The notes beneath the pieces are model-generated. The model searched no databases. It was given only the letters and a program-made list of their open reading frames with translations, and had not been told where the DNA came from. Below are positions 34,295-46,997 of a stretch of DNA of 64,000 nucleotides, one piece after another. Source of the DNA: Labia minor (Eukaryota > Arthropoda > Insecta > Dermaptera > Spongiphoridae); NCBI GenBank assembly GCA_963082975.1, contig OY720346.1, forward strand, positions 41,009,787 to 41,073,786, in the 5' to 3' direction. The number at the start of each line of letters is the position of its first letter. The first letter of the stretch is position 1. Made by a program: the position numbers and the translations under genes.

Positions 34295-34310
34295 CTCCCC
34301 CCCCCCCCCC
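34295..34310. repeat. Poly-C tract
   Basis: About 15 consecutive C residues follow CTCTC. Such a run is unusual in a genome this rich in AT and might vary in length. Confidence 0.9.
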
Positions 34311-34554
34311 GAGGCCCTAGTAGGGATTAATTTAATTATTTATTATATTTCAAAGGAATATTTTAATATCATTTTAAATGAATGAATGAAAATTCAAATT
34401 TTATATAGTTTTTTATATATGTTTATTTATGCAGAAAAAATTAATTGACATAATTATTAATTTAATAAAATTAATTTAATAAAATAAAATAATTTAATAA
34501 AATATTTAAATAATAATAATAAAAATTAATAAATTTGTAAAAAAATATATAATA

Positions 34555-34640
34555 CTTAAAGAACAAAATGTGCCTTTGCGAGTTTCAAACTCAGAGTGCA
34601 AAGTCATAAGATGGCGTGCTAGCTAGTTTACCCATGAACC
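34555..34640 (-). repeat. tRNA-like SINE head, diverged
   Basis: The reverse complement reads GTAAACTAGCTAGCACGCC, then 20 bases later GAGTTTGAAACTCG. The spacing and A-box/B-box character suggest a tRNA-derived pol III promoter. Neither box is a clean match. Confidence 0.35.
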
Positions 34641-34689
34641 AGTATTGTTTGGAAGCTTCTTATAAGGGTATATATAAGATTTCAAATTT

Positions 34690-34912
34690 TCGCCACCAGC
34701 GCCTCTATGATCTAGTATGGTAACTAAACTATTTTTAATTAATTAGCATCTCCTGGACACACCTTACCAATTAGCGGTTTTATAAAGGAAGTCTGACATG
34801 CCCTGAGACCTACTGAATATACATAAAAAATTTCATAAGAATCGGTCCAGCCGTTTCGGAGGAGTATTCTTTCAAAGTTTTGTGACACGCGAGAATTTTA
34901 TATAAAGATTAA
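34690..34912 (+). repeat. RTE-type non-LTR 3' end
   Basis: Contains TTCATAAGAATCGGTCCAGC and CGTTTCGGAGGAGTATTC, then GACACGCGAGAATTTTATAT before AAAGATTA, which is the standard 3' ending of RTE-type elements in arthropods. No coding part remains. Confidence 0.6.
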
Positions 34913-35131
34913 AGAACAACATTGCTTTCAATGTTTCAATATAAAATGATATTCAATTTGTAATCATTATAATAATAAAATTAATATCATATAAAATTAA
35001 AGTGAAATAGTATAAATAAGCCTTTATCATTGATTGTCATTGATTGACACAGGTGATTAGAATAACATTATCAAAAAAAAAAAATAAATAAATAAATATA
35101 CAATACTACTTTAAAGGGCATTTATATACCT

Positions 35132-35173
<42 letters not shown>
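35132..35173. repeat. (CA)n microsatellite
   Basis: About 20 uninterrupted CA units. Confidence 0.97.
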
Positions 35174-35174
<1 letters not shown>

Positions 35175-36239
35175 ATAACTTATACTTAATAACATCAATA
35201 AAAAAACAATTCTCATAAAATTTCTTAAAATAAATAAATAAAAGCAATTTAAATATAAAAATATAGAAATATCCAAATGAAAAATGAATATTATTTTGTC
35301 AATTTATTATTATTATAATATAACACTTTTGGAAAGTAAATTAAGGGTATTTCTATTATATGTCAATTACACAGAAGAATATCTTCATGAAATTAATAAG
35401 ATAAATGTAATTTATTTCCACTGTGGCATCCCATAATCTTTTTAATATTTAAGAAAGAAGAGATTTTTAATTTTGTGTTGTTTTGTAGGAAATTTTTTAA
35501 TGACTATTAATTGAGTATAATAACTTGTAAGTATTTCTATTAAAATCCACTCAAACACTTATGAATTTATTCATCCATTCATAAAATGGAGTGGCTCTAG
35601 GATAATTCTAGAATTTTAATATTTTAATGTAATATTACTGAAAAAATAAAATAATATTTTTTTAAAACTTACACCTCTCCAATCATTATAATGTTATTTA
35701 TTTTATTTTTATATCTATTATATTTTTCATTTTCTTAAATGACATAACTAATCTTATTTAATTTCTTTTTTATCCAGTCGAGTGAGATGGAATATCAATA
35801 CAAGTCTTCGAGTTTAATCTGCGAGTTATATGAAATTTTATTAACTTCGAGGTCAGTATTTATTATTAACTTGATTTTTATTCAATTTATAATTATCTAT
35901 TTTAAAATTTTATAATCTCTAATATGTTATTTTTTTTCTTCCATTTCATGATTCCATCTTCGTTCCTTCTACTGGATGTTGATTCAAATTCTTGATTATC
36001 TTCTCCATCTCTGATGATGATGAAATGACCTTCATACAGCTCACCAAATGTAAGTAATCATCGTTATTTATTTATTTAGCATGGCACAAATTCAAATAGG
36101 AATACATTTTATTAATTTCAATTTCTAAATAAAATATTTCAAGTAAAATTTAACATACATAACAGTACTTATATTTGATTTATGATTGATTGGATTTTCT
36201 TTATTTTGATAATATTAATTAGAAAATTATAGGGAAATA
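35174..36239. other. AT-rich low-copy DNA
   Basis: No repeats matched within the window. The patch at 35770-36050 is less AT-rich and contains TCGAGTGAGATGG and a CATCTCTGATGATGATG run, without a convincing frame. Confidence 0.35.
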
Positions 36240-36965
36240 TATTCTAGAACTTAGTGAGATTAGGGGATTTCAGATTACATCTCTCAAGAATGAGAATCAT
36301 TGATAAAGGAAGCAGAAGAGAGAAAGGTAATTCGAATTGCGTTACACTGGGGGGAGGGGGACTAATCATTGGAATATACTTATATTTTGTTGTTAGAGAT
36401 TTTCAGGAGGTTGCTTCCTACTTCCATCGAAGGATGCTGGTTCTCATCCTACTAATCCATAGATTAGTTTAGAATTATTAAATAGAAAAGTGTGGGTGGA
36501 TAAAGCAAGTGCCATGCCAATATAAGAGAAGGGTTGTATTAATTGCATGCCATGTCTGAATTGTGTCTTTTTGTATTGCTGAGAATGTATTTGAGGTGGA
36601 TCGAATGAACGAGCATTCGGGAAGGTAATTCAGCACAGTTCCGAAATGGGAATAGCCTGAATAGGAACAAATTGTTGGATACCTTTTGAGCGTAGGATAG
36701 ATTCGATTAGCATGGGCGATCCACTCCTAATAGTGGAGACCATGCATCTTCTTAGGTAGGCAGGTTTTATTTCAGGTTGCCCCGAATGTGGCGGTTTCAT
36801 TTCGAAATCCAAAAAATCAAAGGCATTCTCAGCAGATTCAAAAAGGCGTACAGACCAAACGCCTTATTTTTTTAATATTTTTTTTTTAAGGCGAACTTTC
36901 TTTTTCATTACTTTTTCCAAATTCCGTAAGGAGAGGCTTGGAAGGGCTAATTTATGGGGATAGGA
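36240..36965. other. Low-copy region of balanced composition
   Basis: About 700 bases with markedly more G and C than the surroundings and no repeat match here. Short frames on both strands look unrelated to known proteins. Two foldbacks are visible: TCCACT...AGTGGA at about 36719 and AAGGCGT...ACGCCTT at 36843-36866 followed by a T run. It could be a control region, an untranslated exon or a non-coding RNA gene. Confidence 0.3.
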
Positions 36966-37284
36966 GGAGGCCCTATTAAATATTCAATTGTTTTTTTATT
37001 TTATTATCAATTAAAAAAAAAATAATTGAATATCGTGATTATTTTCATTAATTTTTTTTTTCTTTTTGAAATATTCAATATATAATTTAATCATTTTTAC
37101 ATTTTAAAGATTTTACTATTTAGGTAGAATCATTTATTAATTAGAATTAAAATTGTAAAATTATTAAATTTAAAATGAAAATTCAAACACATAATATATT
37201 ATATATATATATAAATATTGTATTGTAATTTTATGTATATACCAACTTATAAATAACCAATGTAACCATGGTAACCATGAATAG

Positions 37285-37475
37285 ACTTTTACCAAAATAT
37301 TACTAATTAAATTAATTTTGGATAAATTAATTTTGGATTTAACTACACTAAAACCTTCCATGGGATGCCCACAACAATCTCTGAAAGTTTCATCGCAATC
37401 GGACGGGTAGTTTTTGAGTTTAGGCGAGACACACAGACAGACATTGCCTTTTATATATATATAGATATATAGATA
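37285..37475 (+). repeat. Repeat B, copy 1
   Basis: AAATTAATTTTGGATTTAAC, CACTAAAACCTTCCATGGG, GCAATCGGACGGGTAGTTTT, then an ACAGACAG run and TTGCCTTTTATATATATA with TAGATA. It matches 62950-63190 directly and 53825-54030 inverted. The end style is that of an RTE-type or SINE 3' tail. Confidence 0.85.
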
Positions 37476-37954
37476 AAGGATAATCCCCTTAAATTAAGTT
37501 TAAAGAGTATTAGAAAAATCATTTAATTTTTATTTCTACTTGATATATTATTCTTATTATAATAATTTTTCTAAGAAATTATATTTTATCTTTTCAATTA
37601 TAAAAAAAAATATAATAATAAACTTAAATTTTACTTCTCTTTTAGATATAATTAATGAAATTTAATACATTGCTAGTCTGAATCCTTTCACAATTTATTA
37701 ATATTATCATTAAAAAAGACCAACCATTTCAACCATTTAATTGAATGTTAGAAACTTGACAACTAATTTATGAGAAGAGAAGCGTGCCATACTCTCTGAG
37801 AGACATATTGAAATTGAGAAAGATTACATTTTTTTTTATTTTAAATATTTTTTGTAAATAGAAACATAAAAAGTGATTTTTTAATAAATTGATTTTTATC
37901 GTATCTATTATTGTATTTATCTGCTTAACAATATATTTTCAAAATATTATAAAC

Positions 37955-39783
37955 TAGCTGCTCAGAGCTCCTTCGTCGCTCTTCACATCTAGACGGGGGC
38001 TCCGCCCCCTGTACCCCCGAGTGGTACATAGTATTTGGTTGAAAGTAGTAAAAGGTTTTCATCCATTTTGTTTCAATCAATGCATAACATAAAACATTCA
38101 TTTCTTATTGTGTGATTATTTAAAATATATTTTAATTTAATCAGTAAATTAATTATATATATTTTTATTGAATATGTTATAACTATCTACTCGAAAGTTC
38201 TTGGCAGCTACAACCACATTTCTCCAAGTGTCCTTATCCTGAGCCTCTGTTCCATCTTTCTTACGTCATTCCCTGGTGTCCTCATCTTTGGCCCATAAAT
38301 GCTGGGGAGAATCCTATTCTCAAATACTCTGAATCCACTCTCATCTCCTAAGATCATAGACCATGTCTCACACTCATATAATACAACAGACAAAATAATT
38401 GTTTTATATATTTTAATTTTCATTCCCTTTTATAATAATTTTGATGAGATAAGCCTCTTTACTGCATGATAACAGGCGTTTCCCGATTGCAACTTCGATT
38501 TAAATTCTTCTCAAATATTATTATCCTTTGTGATTACATTCAATTTTTCTACATATTCAAATTCTACATTTTGTATGTTAATACTGCTCCTGTTTGTTTC
38601 TAAATATATTTATTTATCATTATTAATTTCAAACCTCATCTCTTTTCCTACTTTGATTAATTTTTCCTCGCTATCTGTAATTGCACAATTGCCGAATCTC
38701 CTATTATATTTAAGTCGTCTGAATCACCTAATATTTTACAATTGATTTCCGCATCTTACTCTTTCTTTACTACCTTCAAGATAAATTTTAAGATCAAAAT
38801 TTGAAAAAGTTTATCCGGATCTATTGAGTCATGCGTAGGTTTTACTAAAGTCTACAAATAATTAGTGAACAGAGATATTGAATTCGCGGTTTTTTTAATA
38901 TCTGTCATAATGAAAATATAAAAAAATATAAAAATTAATGTTGATCGATTTGGCATGAACCCGCAATGATATCGTCTAATATTTCCTCCGCCTATAGTTT
39001 ATAAGTATTGTATATGTTATAATAGAGTATAATATTTCTTGATCATTTCATTTTGATATTTTAATTTCATTGCTTGATTTTTATTGAATATTTTTAATTA
39101 TAATAAAATTTGAGAAAATGCAAAGTTAGAGACTTGAGACAATTTATAAAAATTAACGGTATAAAAGTATTGATAAAACTAAAGATAAATTAACAATATA
39201 TACATTCATTAATAGTATTAATTTAAATTAATGGATTTATTTGATTTTTTATTATTAAGTTCATTTATTAATTTTTTTAGATCATAGTTAATTCCCTCCC
39301 TTAAAATAAAAGAAGTATTCAAATATAGAAAGAATAAATACAAAATAATTTAAGTTAAATATGATTTAAATATTTTATTATATTAATTAAAATGAGAACT
39401 TTTAGAATAAATTATTTAATTGAAATGATATTTGAATATTAGAATTTAAAATAAAAAGTTAAATATTATAATAATTCTTTGATTTATATACATTGTGTAA
39501 AATGAGTCCGCCAGTCAGTGGGCCACGCCTGGCTCTTGAATGAACAACACGGAGAACTATATAAACTTTAAAAAATTAAATTCTGCGGTTATTGATTAGA
39601 ATTAGATATTAATAAAATCTATAGCCTATGTTACCATAGAGATATATAAGAATATTGTGATGTAATTTCATAGAAATCGTTTCTTATTTTTTGATGTTCA
39701 TAATTCTAAATTACCGGTAAAGTGTCGGTTAAGTAGGAAATTTCTTTTTTGTTTGTTTCTATGACAGCAAAAAAGTAAACAAA

Positions 39784-39814
<31 letters not shown>

Positions 39815-39850
39815 CATACATACAAACACTCTCCTTTATATATATAGATA
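37955..39850 (+). repeat. Repeat C, copy 3
   Basis: Starts ACTAGCTGCTCAGAGC with the GGGGGCTCCGCCCCC foldback, and is continuous across the point where copy 1 has its 1.5-kb extra DNA. It ends with ACAGCAAAAAAGTAAACAA, a (CATA)n run at 39791-39824 and TCCTTTATATATATAGATA. Confidence 0.85.
38190..39000 (-). pseudogene. Non-LTR reverse transcriptase remnant in repeat C copy 3
   Basis: On the minus strand the fragments HCGFMPNRST (about 38965), the DSIDPDKL region (about 38820), and KIKIYKTIILSVVLYECETW with FENRILPSIYGPK (38290-38423) keep the order seen at 21183-22170. Large deletions and frameshifts are present. It belongs to the same lineage. Confidence 0.8.
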
Positions 39851-40017
39851 AGTTAAATTAAAAATACAAATTCATTATATTTATTATTTATGATTATTTG
39901 AAAATAATAAGAACAAAAAAAATAAAAACAATATTGAAAGAAAGATTCAAATTAGAAATAACAATAGATATAAAATATAGTTACCTGTATTTAATATTGT
40001 ATATTTTATTTATATAT

Positions 40018-40520
40018 ATGCCGGGTGTCTCTAAATGAATATCGAAGTTTTAACGCTTTATAATATTTAGTACACTAAACTTATTTGTCAAATGAAAGAG
40101 CAACTAAAACAGTTTTACCAAGAACCGTATAAGTGTTCAATGTGAGCACCATTTGTCACACGGCACACAAGTATATAATCTAGTTCTTCCCAAATGATTT
40201 CAGTATATGTTGCAACAGCTGCTACAATCCTGTTTCTTAATTCACAGAGGTCTGCTGATAGCGGAGGCACATACATGCGTTCATTGATGAAGGCCCAAAG
40301 GTTGAAATCACATGGGGACAGGTCGGGCGAATGTGGAGGCAATGTATAGCAGGGTTTGTCATTAGGCTCCATTCGGAAATCCAGAGGTTAGGCACAATGA
40401 CGTTTAACTAATCTAGTTCTGCGTTATGTCTAGCGGATTGCGGCGGAAACTGTTTGAGTTGCTCTTTCATTGGACATATAATTTATCACTGTAAGTTTAA
40501 TATACTAAATATTATAAATT
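40018..40520 (-). mobile_element. Truncated Tc1/mariner-superfamily element
   Basis: Left-side sequence ATAATATTTAGTACACTAAA, then ATGAAAGAGCAACTAAAACA, is matched in reverse complement on the right by ATAATTTATAATATTTAGTA and ATGAAAGAGCAACTCAAACA. The arms are imperfect and the exact ends uncertain. The core keeps only the end of the transposase. Confidence 0.65.
40115..40372 (-). pseudogene. Tc1/mariner-superfamily transposase, C-terminal fragment
   Basis: Reads LPPHSPDLSPCDFNLWAFI, then VPPLSADLCELRNRIVAAV, WEELDYILVCRVTNGAHIEH and a stop. The H-S-P-D-L-x-P-C-D-F block holds the third catalytic aspartate, and the R-V-T-N-G-A-H-I-E-H ending is typical of a group common in insects and crustaceans. 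The N-terminal two thirds are missing, so the copy is inactive. Confidence 0.85.
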
Positions 40521-43207
40521 ATTGAAACTTATTTAATAATTTTGAATTTATTTATTTATTATTATTAATTAAATATAAATTCTCTGTTTATAAAATTAAC
40601 TTATTCATTTTATTTTATTGCTCATATGCATTTACAATAAATATAAATATTATCATATATTTAATAAATATTTCAATGCTAATTTAACACTCATTCATTA
40701 AATATTAATACTAATAATAAGAATAAATTATTAATATTTAAGGAAAATACCGAGAATTTCTCAATATTATTAATTTTATACTACAGATATGCAAAATTAT
40801 AAATCAACATAAATTTTGAATAAGTAAAATACATCTAAATAAATAAACATGCGTGGTATTTTGAAAAGAATTAATATGATGAATTTGAAATTGAATCATT
40901 TCATTTGGTTCATATTTGATCATTTTCTCTCTTTTGATGAAATAATATTTAATTGTTTTAATCCAATACAAAAAAAAGTTTGAGATAAAATAAATTTATT
41001 TCTAACTCCTTGATTCTTTTATTCTGATCGTTAAATTTAAAATCCTATTTGATTTCAATGTGTTTTTTTCTTTCTCTCTCTCTTGTTCATTATTTCGATC
41101 GTAGCTCTCTCTTTTAAAACATTTTTAAACTTAATGCATTAATTTAATTAATTTTGTTTAAGAATCTAATTCATCAAAGTAGCGAATCCATAAGAAAGAA
41201 AAAGACTAAATACCGAGTGAAGAAACAGACAGAGAATTGTGTTGATCCATTAAAGGGAAATTGTATAGTTAGTTAATTGATTACTTGAGCATTCACCCAT
41301 GTCATTTAACGATCCACCCTCTTTTCTCTTCAACCCCCCTCCTTTCTCTAAAAATTCATATCTTTAAATAAGTCAAGCAATTTTTATTTTATGTTTTTTA
41401 ATACATTCGATAATAATTACTGTTCTAATTTTCTATTATTTGGTTGATTTATTTCCGATCGGAAGTATGATACGTCATCACTTTGTCATTAAGGCAAAAG
41501 GACAATCACTAGGACATAATTAGAGGGGAATGCACTATCTGTCTGTCTGGCCTCATCGATTAGTGTTCAGTGAAGAGAGGGCAGGAAATGGAGACAATCA
41601 AGGCATTCCGGTCAAAAAAGGGATGGATATTCGCACCCCATCTCAAGGGTGCTATCAACGCATCCCCAACCCCCCTCTTTCTGATATGACTCACCAAACA
41701 TTGGCTTCTTTTTGTCCTTTATTGGTATGCATGTGGCTAAGCTATTTGTCCGTCTAATGGATACAAATGCATCAAGAAGAGAAAGAGAGAGAGAGAGTGA
41801 GAGAAAAAAATAAACGAGAAGGGGAACTTCATCAACTTGGAGAGCTTAACGTACTCCCTCTGCTTGGCTCGACTGAGGATTAAGGTACACTCGACCGCAA
41901 AATTGACTCGACATCCTGCCAGAAATTAATATCTCCAGTAGAATATATAGTAAATTTAGAAGAACACAAGAGAGTAAGTGAGTGAGAGAACAACAACAAC
42001 AAGCTAAGTAATCTCCTAACTAGACAACGTCTTAGAATATTATAAAGCGAGAGAAAGAGGAAAATCCGTCTTAACTGTAGGTAGAATAACAGTCTATCAT
42101 TGTCTTACAAATAATTAATACTAAATGAGTATGTTAAAAATATCATCGTTTATCATTTCCAAAATATAAATAAAATACACAAAATTTCTACATACATAAC
42201 TAGAATATTCAATTATTTATAGAACCACTTATGAAGTCAATGTGAATAAATTAAACGTTGAAATTTATTATTCGATAAAATGGATATGAAAACTTTTTTT
42301 ATTTAACTTTAAATAGGCAATTGTTATGAATATGGAATATTTTGATTATAAGAATTAGATGACTATTATTTCTGGCAGGAAGTATCAATTAAAAAGATAA
42401 AATAGAATTTATTATATATATTTTTAAATTTTAAATATAAATGTACCCAGATATAAATGTAATCGGATTAATTTAATTATTATTTTAGTAAATCTAACAA
42501 CAATTCGATTAATTAATTAATTAATAAAAAATCATTTCAATTTTAAGACTAATATCCTTTATCAGAGATAGCGCACCTATCGCACGTTTGACAAATTTCA
42601 TAGCTCGCATAAAGATAAATTTTTTTAATAATTATAACTTGTTTCTATAGATGAATTTAAATTGAACAATTCAAATTCAAATTACAATTCATGAAATTTA
42701 AAGTACTGAATATTTATTTATCTATCTTATTAGATTAAACCGGCAAATTGTATATTTTATTACTGAAATATCGCTTGAATTGCAAAAACATTCATACAAT
42801 ACAGTACATACCTTTTGGACTTCTATTAATGTCAATGTGTGTACAAATCGCATTGTTCAGGATCTAAAAATTTTTGAAAACCTTCACTCTCCATGACCTA
42901 GAGAATCCAAATATGACTTGTATTTTTCATGTCTCCATACTTACATTGGACAAATAAAAAAGCAGCACACGCATTTGTCACATTAAAAATATATGATTTT
43001 TTCGTAAGTACTTTCCACATTATTTATATGTAATATGTAATGAATGATCTCTGTTAAATTTAATAAAAAACGTTTGTTTAAAATAAAATATATTTAGTTC
43101 TACTTACTATTTAGACCTTTATATTATAATATATAAATAGTGGTCCGTCATAGATTTTAAATAATAATGCCGGTCCTTCAAGTATGAGTAGCTCTAATAT
43201 AAATTAC
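40521..43207. other. Low-copy AT-rich DNA with one richer patch
   Basis: No transposon ends seen. The patch at about 41460-42080 is richer in G and C, contains purine-rich GA runs (41780-41806) and looks unique; short frames there (such as 41530-41757) resemble nothing known. It could contain control elements. The rest is AT-rich. Confidence 0.35.
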
Positions 43208-43700
43208 GAGGGCAGGTCAATAAGTCCGTAACTTGTTGAATGAAACACAAGTTTTTTGATAAAAAATTATTTTATTTTTCAACGTACTCTTCTTTGAGCT
43301 CTATAAACTTCAATTTTCAATTTTTTTTATTTCTTCAATAGACTAAGATTTGTCGAAGACATTAAAATAGATTTGTTTATGAGATAATTTCATCGTTGGA
43401 GTTAAATCTCTTTATGTTTGGAAACAAGAAATAGTCACTCGGGGGTAAATACCGGAGAGTAGGGCGGATGAGGGAGCAATTGGTATCCCAATTCATGGAT
43501 ATTCATTCATATTCCATTTTCTTCTCCACTCACGAGGTAGTCTGCTATTAATGGATGCCAAACAAAAACTAAAAGACTCAGCTGGTTTAAATTTCTACAG
43601 GTGTCAGCTAAAAGTTGCCTGCTGACACGAGCAGTGTTGCCATATCTTTTAAGAGATGGGAAATTCAAAAAGTCACGGTCCTATTGACCTACCCTCGAAT
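43208..43700. mobile_element. Non-autonomous mariner-type element
   Basis: Left end TACGAGGGCAGGTCAATAAG with CCGTAACTTGTTGAAT is matched by the reverse complement of the right end, TTCGAGGGTAGGTCAATAGG with CCGTGACTTTTTGAAT. This GAGGG-AGGTCAATAAG start is characteristic of a mariner group. The interior (AACGTACTCTTCTTTGAGCT near the left arm) has decayed and no transposase frame remains. Confidence 0.8.
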
Positions 43701-45339
43701 AAGTGAAGTAAATTTTGTATAAAAATATATATTAGTATTTTTTGTTTTTTAACACAAAAAATAAATAACATGTAGAATTTGATTTCATCTGAATAGAAAA
43801 TTTATTTTCTTTCTGCATTTTTCAGATTTTGTCGAGGCTGTTGTTTCGACTTTAAGAACAAACCCTTTGTGTGAAATCTAGTCCATGATAATAATATATT
43901 AATATACTATCTACATATATATATATATAACATATATATTTGACTACAGAAATACCTATCTGTATAAATTATTCTACCAATTGAAAAGTTCTTGTTGGAA
44001 TTAGGTACTCTTTGACTTTTGAAATAATATATATAAATAGAGAAATGATGAAACCACTTGAAGTTGAGATGGACCTTTGTCAACAAAAGGCGTAGTGTAA
44101 ACAAATGGATTTATTATGCATTTCATGAATAGTTCATTTTATTTACTCTAGTCTCCTTCTCATAATACTGACTGATGTACCGAAATTATCATTTACATTA
44201 ATCTATTCGTTTTGAAATGCAAACTTCGAAAACTATATATTCGTATTTTATATCTTTTATTAAAATTTTTCCAAATATATATATATATATATTTTATACT
44301 TATAAATACTTAATTAATAATCCGAATAATAAGAAAAAATAATATTTTATGAGTTTTCTTTGTTCATTAAATAAACGTACAAGATTTTCATTTTGTTTCA
44401 TTTTGTTTATTCTAAATAATTCAATGACAAAAATTAATTTTTGTTTTAATTGCATTTCTAATTTTTTTTTTTTTTAAATAAAAGACTTATTATTTATTTT
44501 TTTCATTTCATTCTTTATATTTTTATTCATTCGAATTTAATAAAAAACAATCCTCCCTTACTATAGTCGGTCGGTAATTATAAAAAGAAAATATCAGAAT
44601 ATTGCCTGAAAATTTTTACACTATTCCTACATATATATTACAATTACATATGCATACATATATACATATATATATTAATAAATAAATCAATACTGCTCTA
44701 AGTTGATTTTGATCTAGCATGTGTATATAATATTAATAAATATATTATATTATCTCTTAATCACACAAAAAGAAGTATATTTCTATGCATATATTAAAAG
44801 AAAATAAACTAAAATTACTATGATTTACTAGTCCTAGAATCACTGCTAGTAGTCCTCTCCCCATTCACAATATCCAACCTGAATAAAGATCATCTAAAAT
44901 CCATCTATAAATTATATATATTTATACTCGACAATATCAAATCGACATTTTATTAATTTCACAATGAAAGCTCGAAAAGAATCCCATTTAATTTGAATTT
45001 TTCATCTCGTCAAGATTACAATTTTTACTAATTAAATCAGATATATATTTATAATTTTATCTGATATTATCTCGAGAGAAAGAATGTCAATTTAATAATT
45101 GCCACTCAGTGGATATATGTATATACATTGATATACCATTATATATATATATATATATATATAATGGATTTATTTTATATCATCTACTAATATAAAATTA
45201 ATCTGTGATTTTTTTTATAAAATTATTGAAAAAAAATATCTCATTTAAAGAATTGATATGATAGTATCAAATAATCAAATTAAAAAATACACGTTTTTAA
45301 TTGTATATCTTGTATCTGATATTACGATAAAAAGTTATT
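43701..45339. other. AT-rich DNA with TA runs and a D/A edge motif
   Basis: CTCCCTTACTATAGTCGGTCGG at 44553-44574 in split form (CTTACTATAG, TCGGTCGGTAA) matches the end motif of repeat D. TA runs lie near 43912, 44276 and 45140. No gene was recognised. Confidence 0.4.
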
Positions 45340-45645
45340 GTATTTAGAGGAATGGGAGCTTGGAGAGAGATAATCTAAATCTGTGGGAGGCATGGGTGGG
45401 TTTAGCCTGTTATCAGACAAAAGCATTTGAACAATGACTGACCAGAGGGAAGGGGGTTGCTTATCAGTAACCAATCAGACCTGGGAGCACACGCAGGGTC
45501 AACCCTTGATATATGTAAATTGCCAGAAGCTAGAGCCTCCGGTTCAGTGTGAATAGTGAATAAAAACAATAGATAGAGGTGTTGGTTACATATTTTATAT
45601 ATATATATATATATATATAATGAATAAGCAAATTGTCAACAGGTA
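45340..45645 (+). promoter_or_regulatory. Candidate promoter and first exon
   Basis: A non-repeat patch of balanced composition contains several GATA-type sites (TTATCAG at 45410 and 45460), a TATATG at 45510 and an initiator-like TCAGTG at 45544, 34-36 bases further on. Downstream, ATG at 45620 opens MNKQIVN and meets a donor-like CAACAG-GTAAAG at 45643. Each element is weak; the combination is suggestive. Any gene would run to the right. Confidence 0.35.
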
Positions 45646-46140
45646 AAGAAGAATTTATACAATTAATTAATAATAATTTAAATAATTGAACTAACTAATG
45701 GTTATAATTTTAATTAAAGATTTATAAACAAACATTTTTATATTTTGATATAATCCAATTTATTTGAAATGGAATTAATATATACATACAATATTTTATT
45801 TAAATATTTCTAATAATTAATAATTATTTTAATTTCATTTTTCACGATCATAAGGGAAGGAAGAAAGCGAACTTAAAATTATATATCATCACAGTGAGTA
45901 AACTTTGCCTTTTAGAGATACTGACAATTGTGGGTATATAAGTAAATAAATGCCATCCTAGGCATAGTCTCTTTTAGTTTTATATTTACTAAAACCAACC
46001 CAATCTAATTCATTTATTAAATACAGTTAAATATATTGACAATATTATTATATGTGTATAATAATAATAAAAATATAAAAATTGTCACCGTTTTTAAATT
46101 TAGGTTAATAAATACATTAGATGTATAATAATTATAATAA
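45646..46140. other. AT-rich DNA
   Basis: Would be intron if the 45.6 kb exon is real. The phrase GCCATCCTAGGCATAGTCTC at 45950 is the only richer spot. Confidence 0.3.
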
Positions 46141-46142
46141 TT

Positions 46143-46290
46143 ACTCTTTAGTGGTTTAGTGGTTAGCACAACAGTCTGCCACACTGAAGAGTTGAGTTCG
46201 GGTCTAAGGAAATTGAATAATTAATTATTTCTCTTTAAAGCTCTGCGTGATCCTCAGGGTCTATCCCCTAATAATAATAATAATAAATAT
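46143..46290 (+). repeat. tRNA-Gly-like SINE
   Basis: TTTAGTGGTTTAGTGGTTAGC (A-box region, given in two parts: TTTAGTGGTT, TAGTGGTTAGCAC) is followed by CTGCCACACTGAAG, an anticodon-like loop around GCC, and GAGTTCGGGTC as a B-box. A unique part then leads to AATAATAATAATAATAAAT at 46270-46288. This is the build of a tRNA-derived SINE with a short repeat tail. It is not an intact tRNA gene. Confidence 0.65.
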
Positions 46291-46997
46291 GATTTTCCAT
46301 GATAAACCTGTTCAACGTTTGTTAATTTGATTATTCTGTTCAGTCACCAACCTTAATTCGCTGGTTTCTATACCCTTCGATTGCTAAATAGATATTAGAA
46401 TTTAGATTCTAGAACATGAATCAAATAGTTCACACTTTACGTTGACTTGGTATTTCAACTTCTTTTAAGATCGATTATTATAACAATAAATTTATTTATT
46501 AAATTAACTTTATATCGTTCTTAATAATAAAAAAATAGCAACTTAAATGATAATACTGGTAATACTAAATACTAAATTCTAAATACAATCTAATTGAATA
46601 ATTTAACTTAATTAACCAAAATTCTAAGATAATTATAAACTTAATGAATTAAATGTATAAGTTAATAATAAAATTTAAGTAAAAAATTATGAAAATTCAT
46701 TTAAACTTTAATTGATATTTAGTTTGTTTAAATCATTATTTATACCTTTATATTACTAAATTTCAATTGTATTCTTAGCGCTGATAATTTTGAAGTTAAT
46801 TAATGGTTCGCTTTAAATAGTAACACTTACTCTCTTTACGTTAACTTTAAATCAATTTCTTATTTGTTGAGAATTCACGTTGTTGCTTCTTTTATCGTTG
46901 GGAGATCAATGGGAAAATGACTAGAACACATAAGAAAGCTTCTTTATGTAAGACGCCCCTCGACGTCACGCGCACGTCATCATCACTAATTAGTATA
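46291..46997. other. AT-rich DNA, nothing recognised
   Basis: No frames, repeats or signals noted except GACGTCACGCGCACGTCATC at about 46963, a CRE-like phrase near the next repeat. Confidence 0.35.

Noticed and set aside
35132..35173. CRISPR-like periodicity
   Set aside because: Plain dinucleotide repeat; no repeat-spacer arrangement exists anywhere in the window, and the DNA is eukaryotic.
36630..36812. Minus frame of 60 codons in the unique 36 kb region
   Set aside because: Composition is plausible but there is no homology or splice evidence, and equally long frames occur on the other strand.
46143..46215. Functional tRNA-Gly gene
   Set aside because: The acceptor stem does not pair and the B-box is imperfect; a SINE tail follows.
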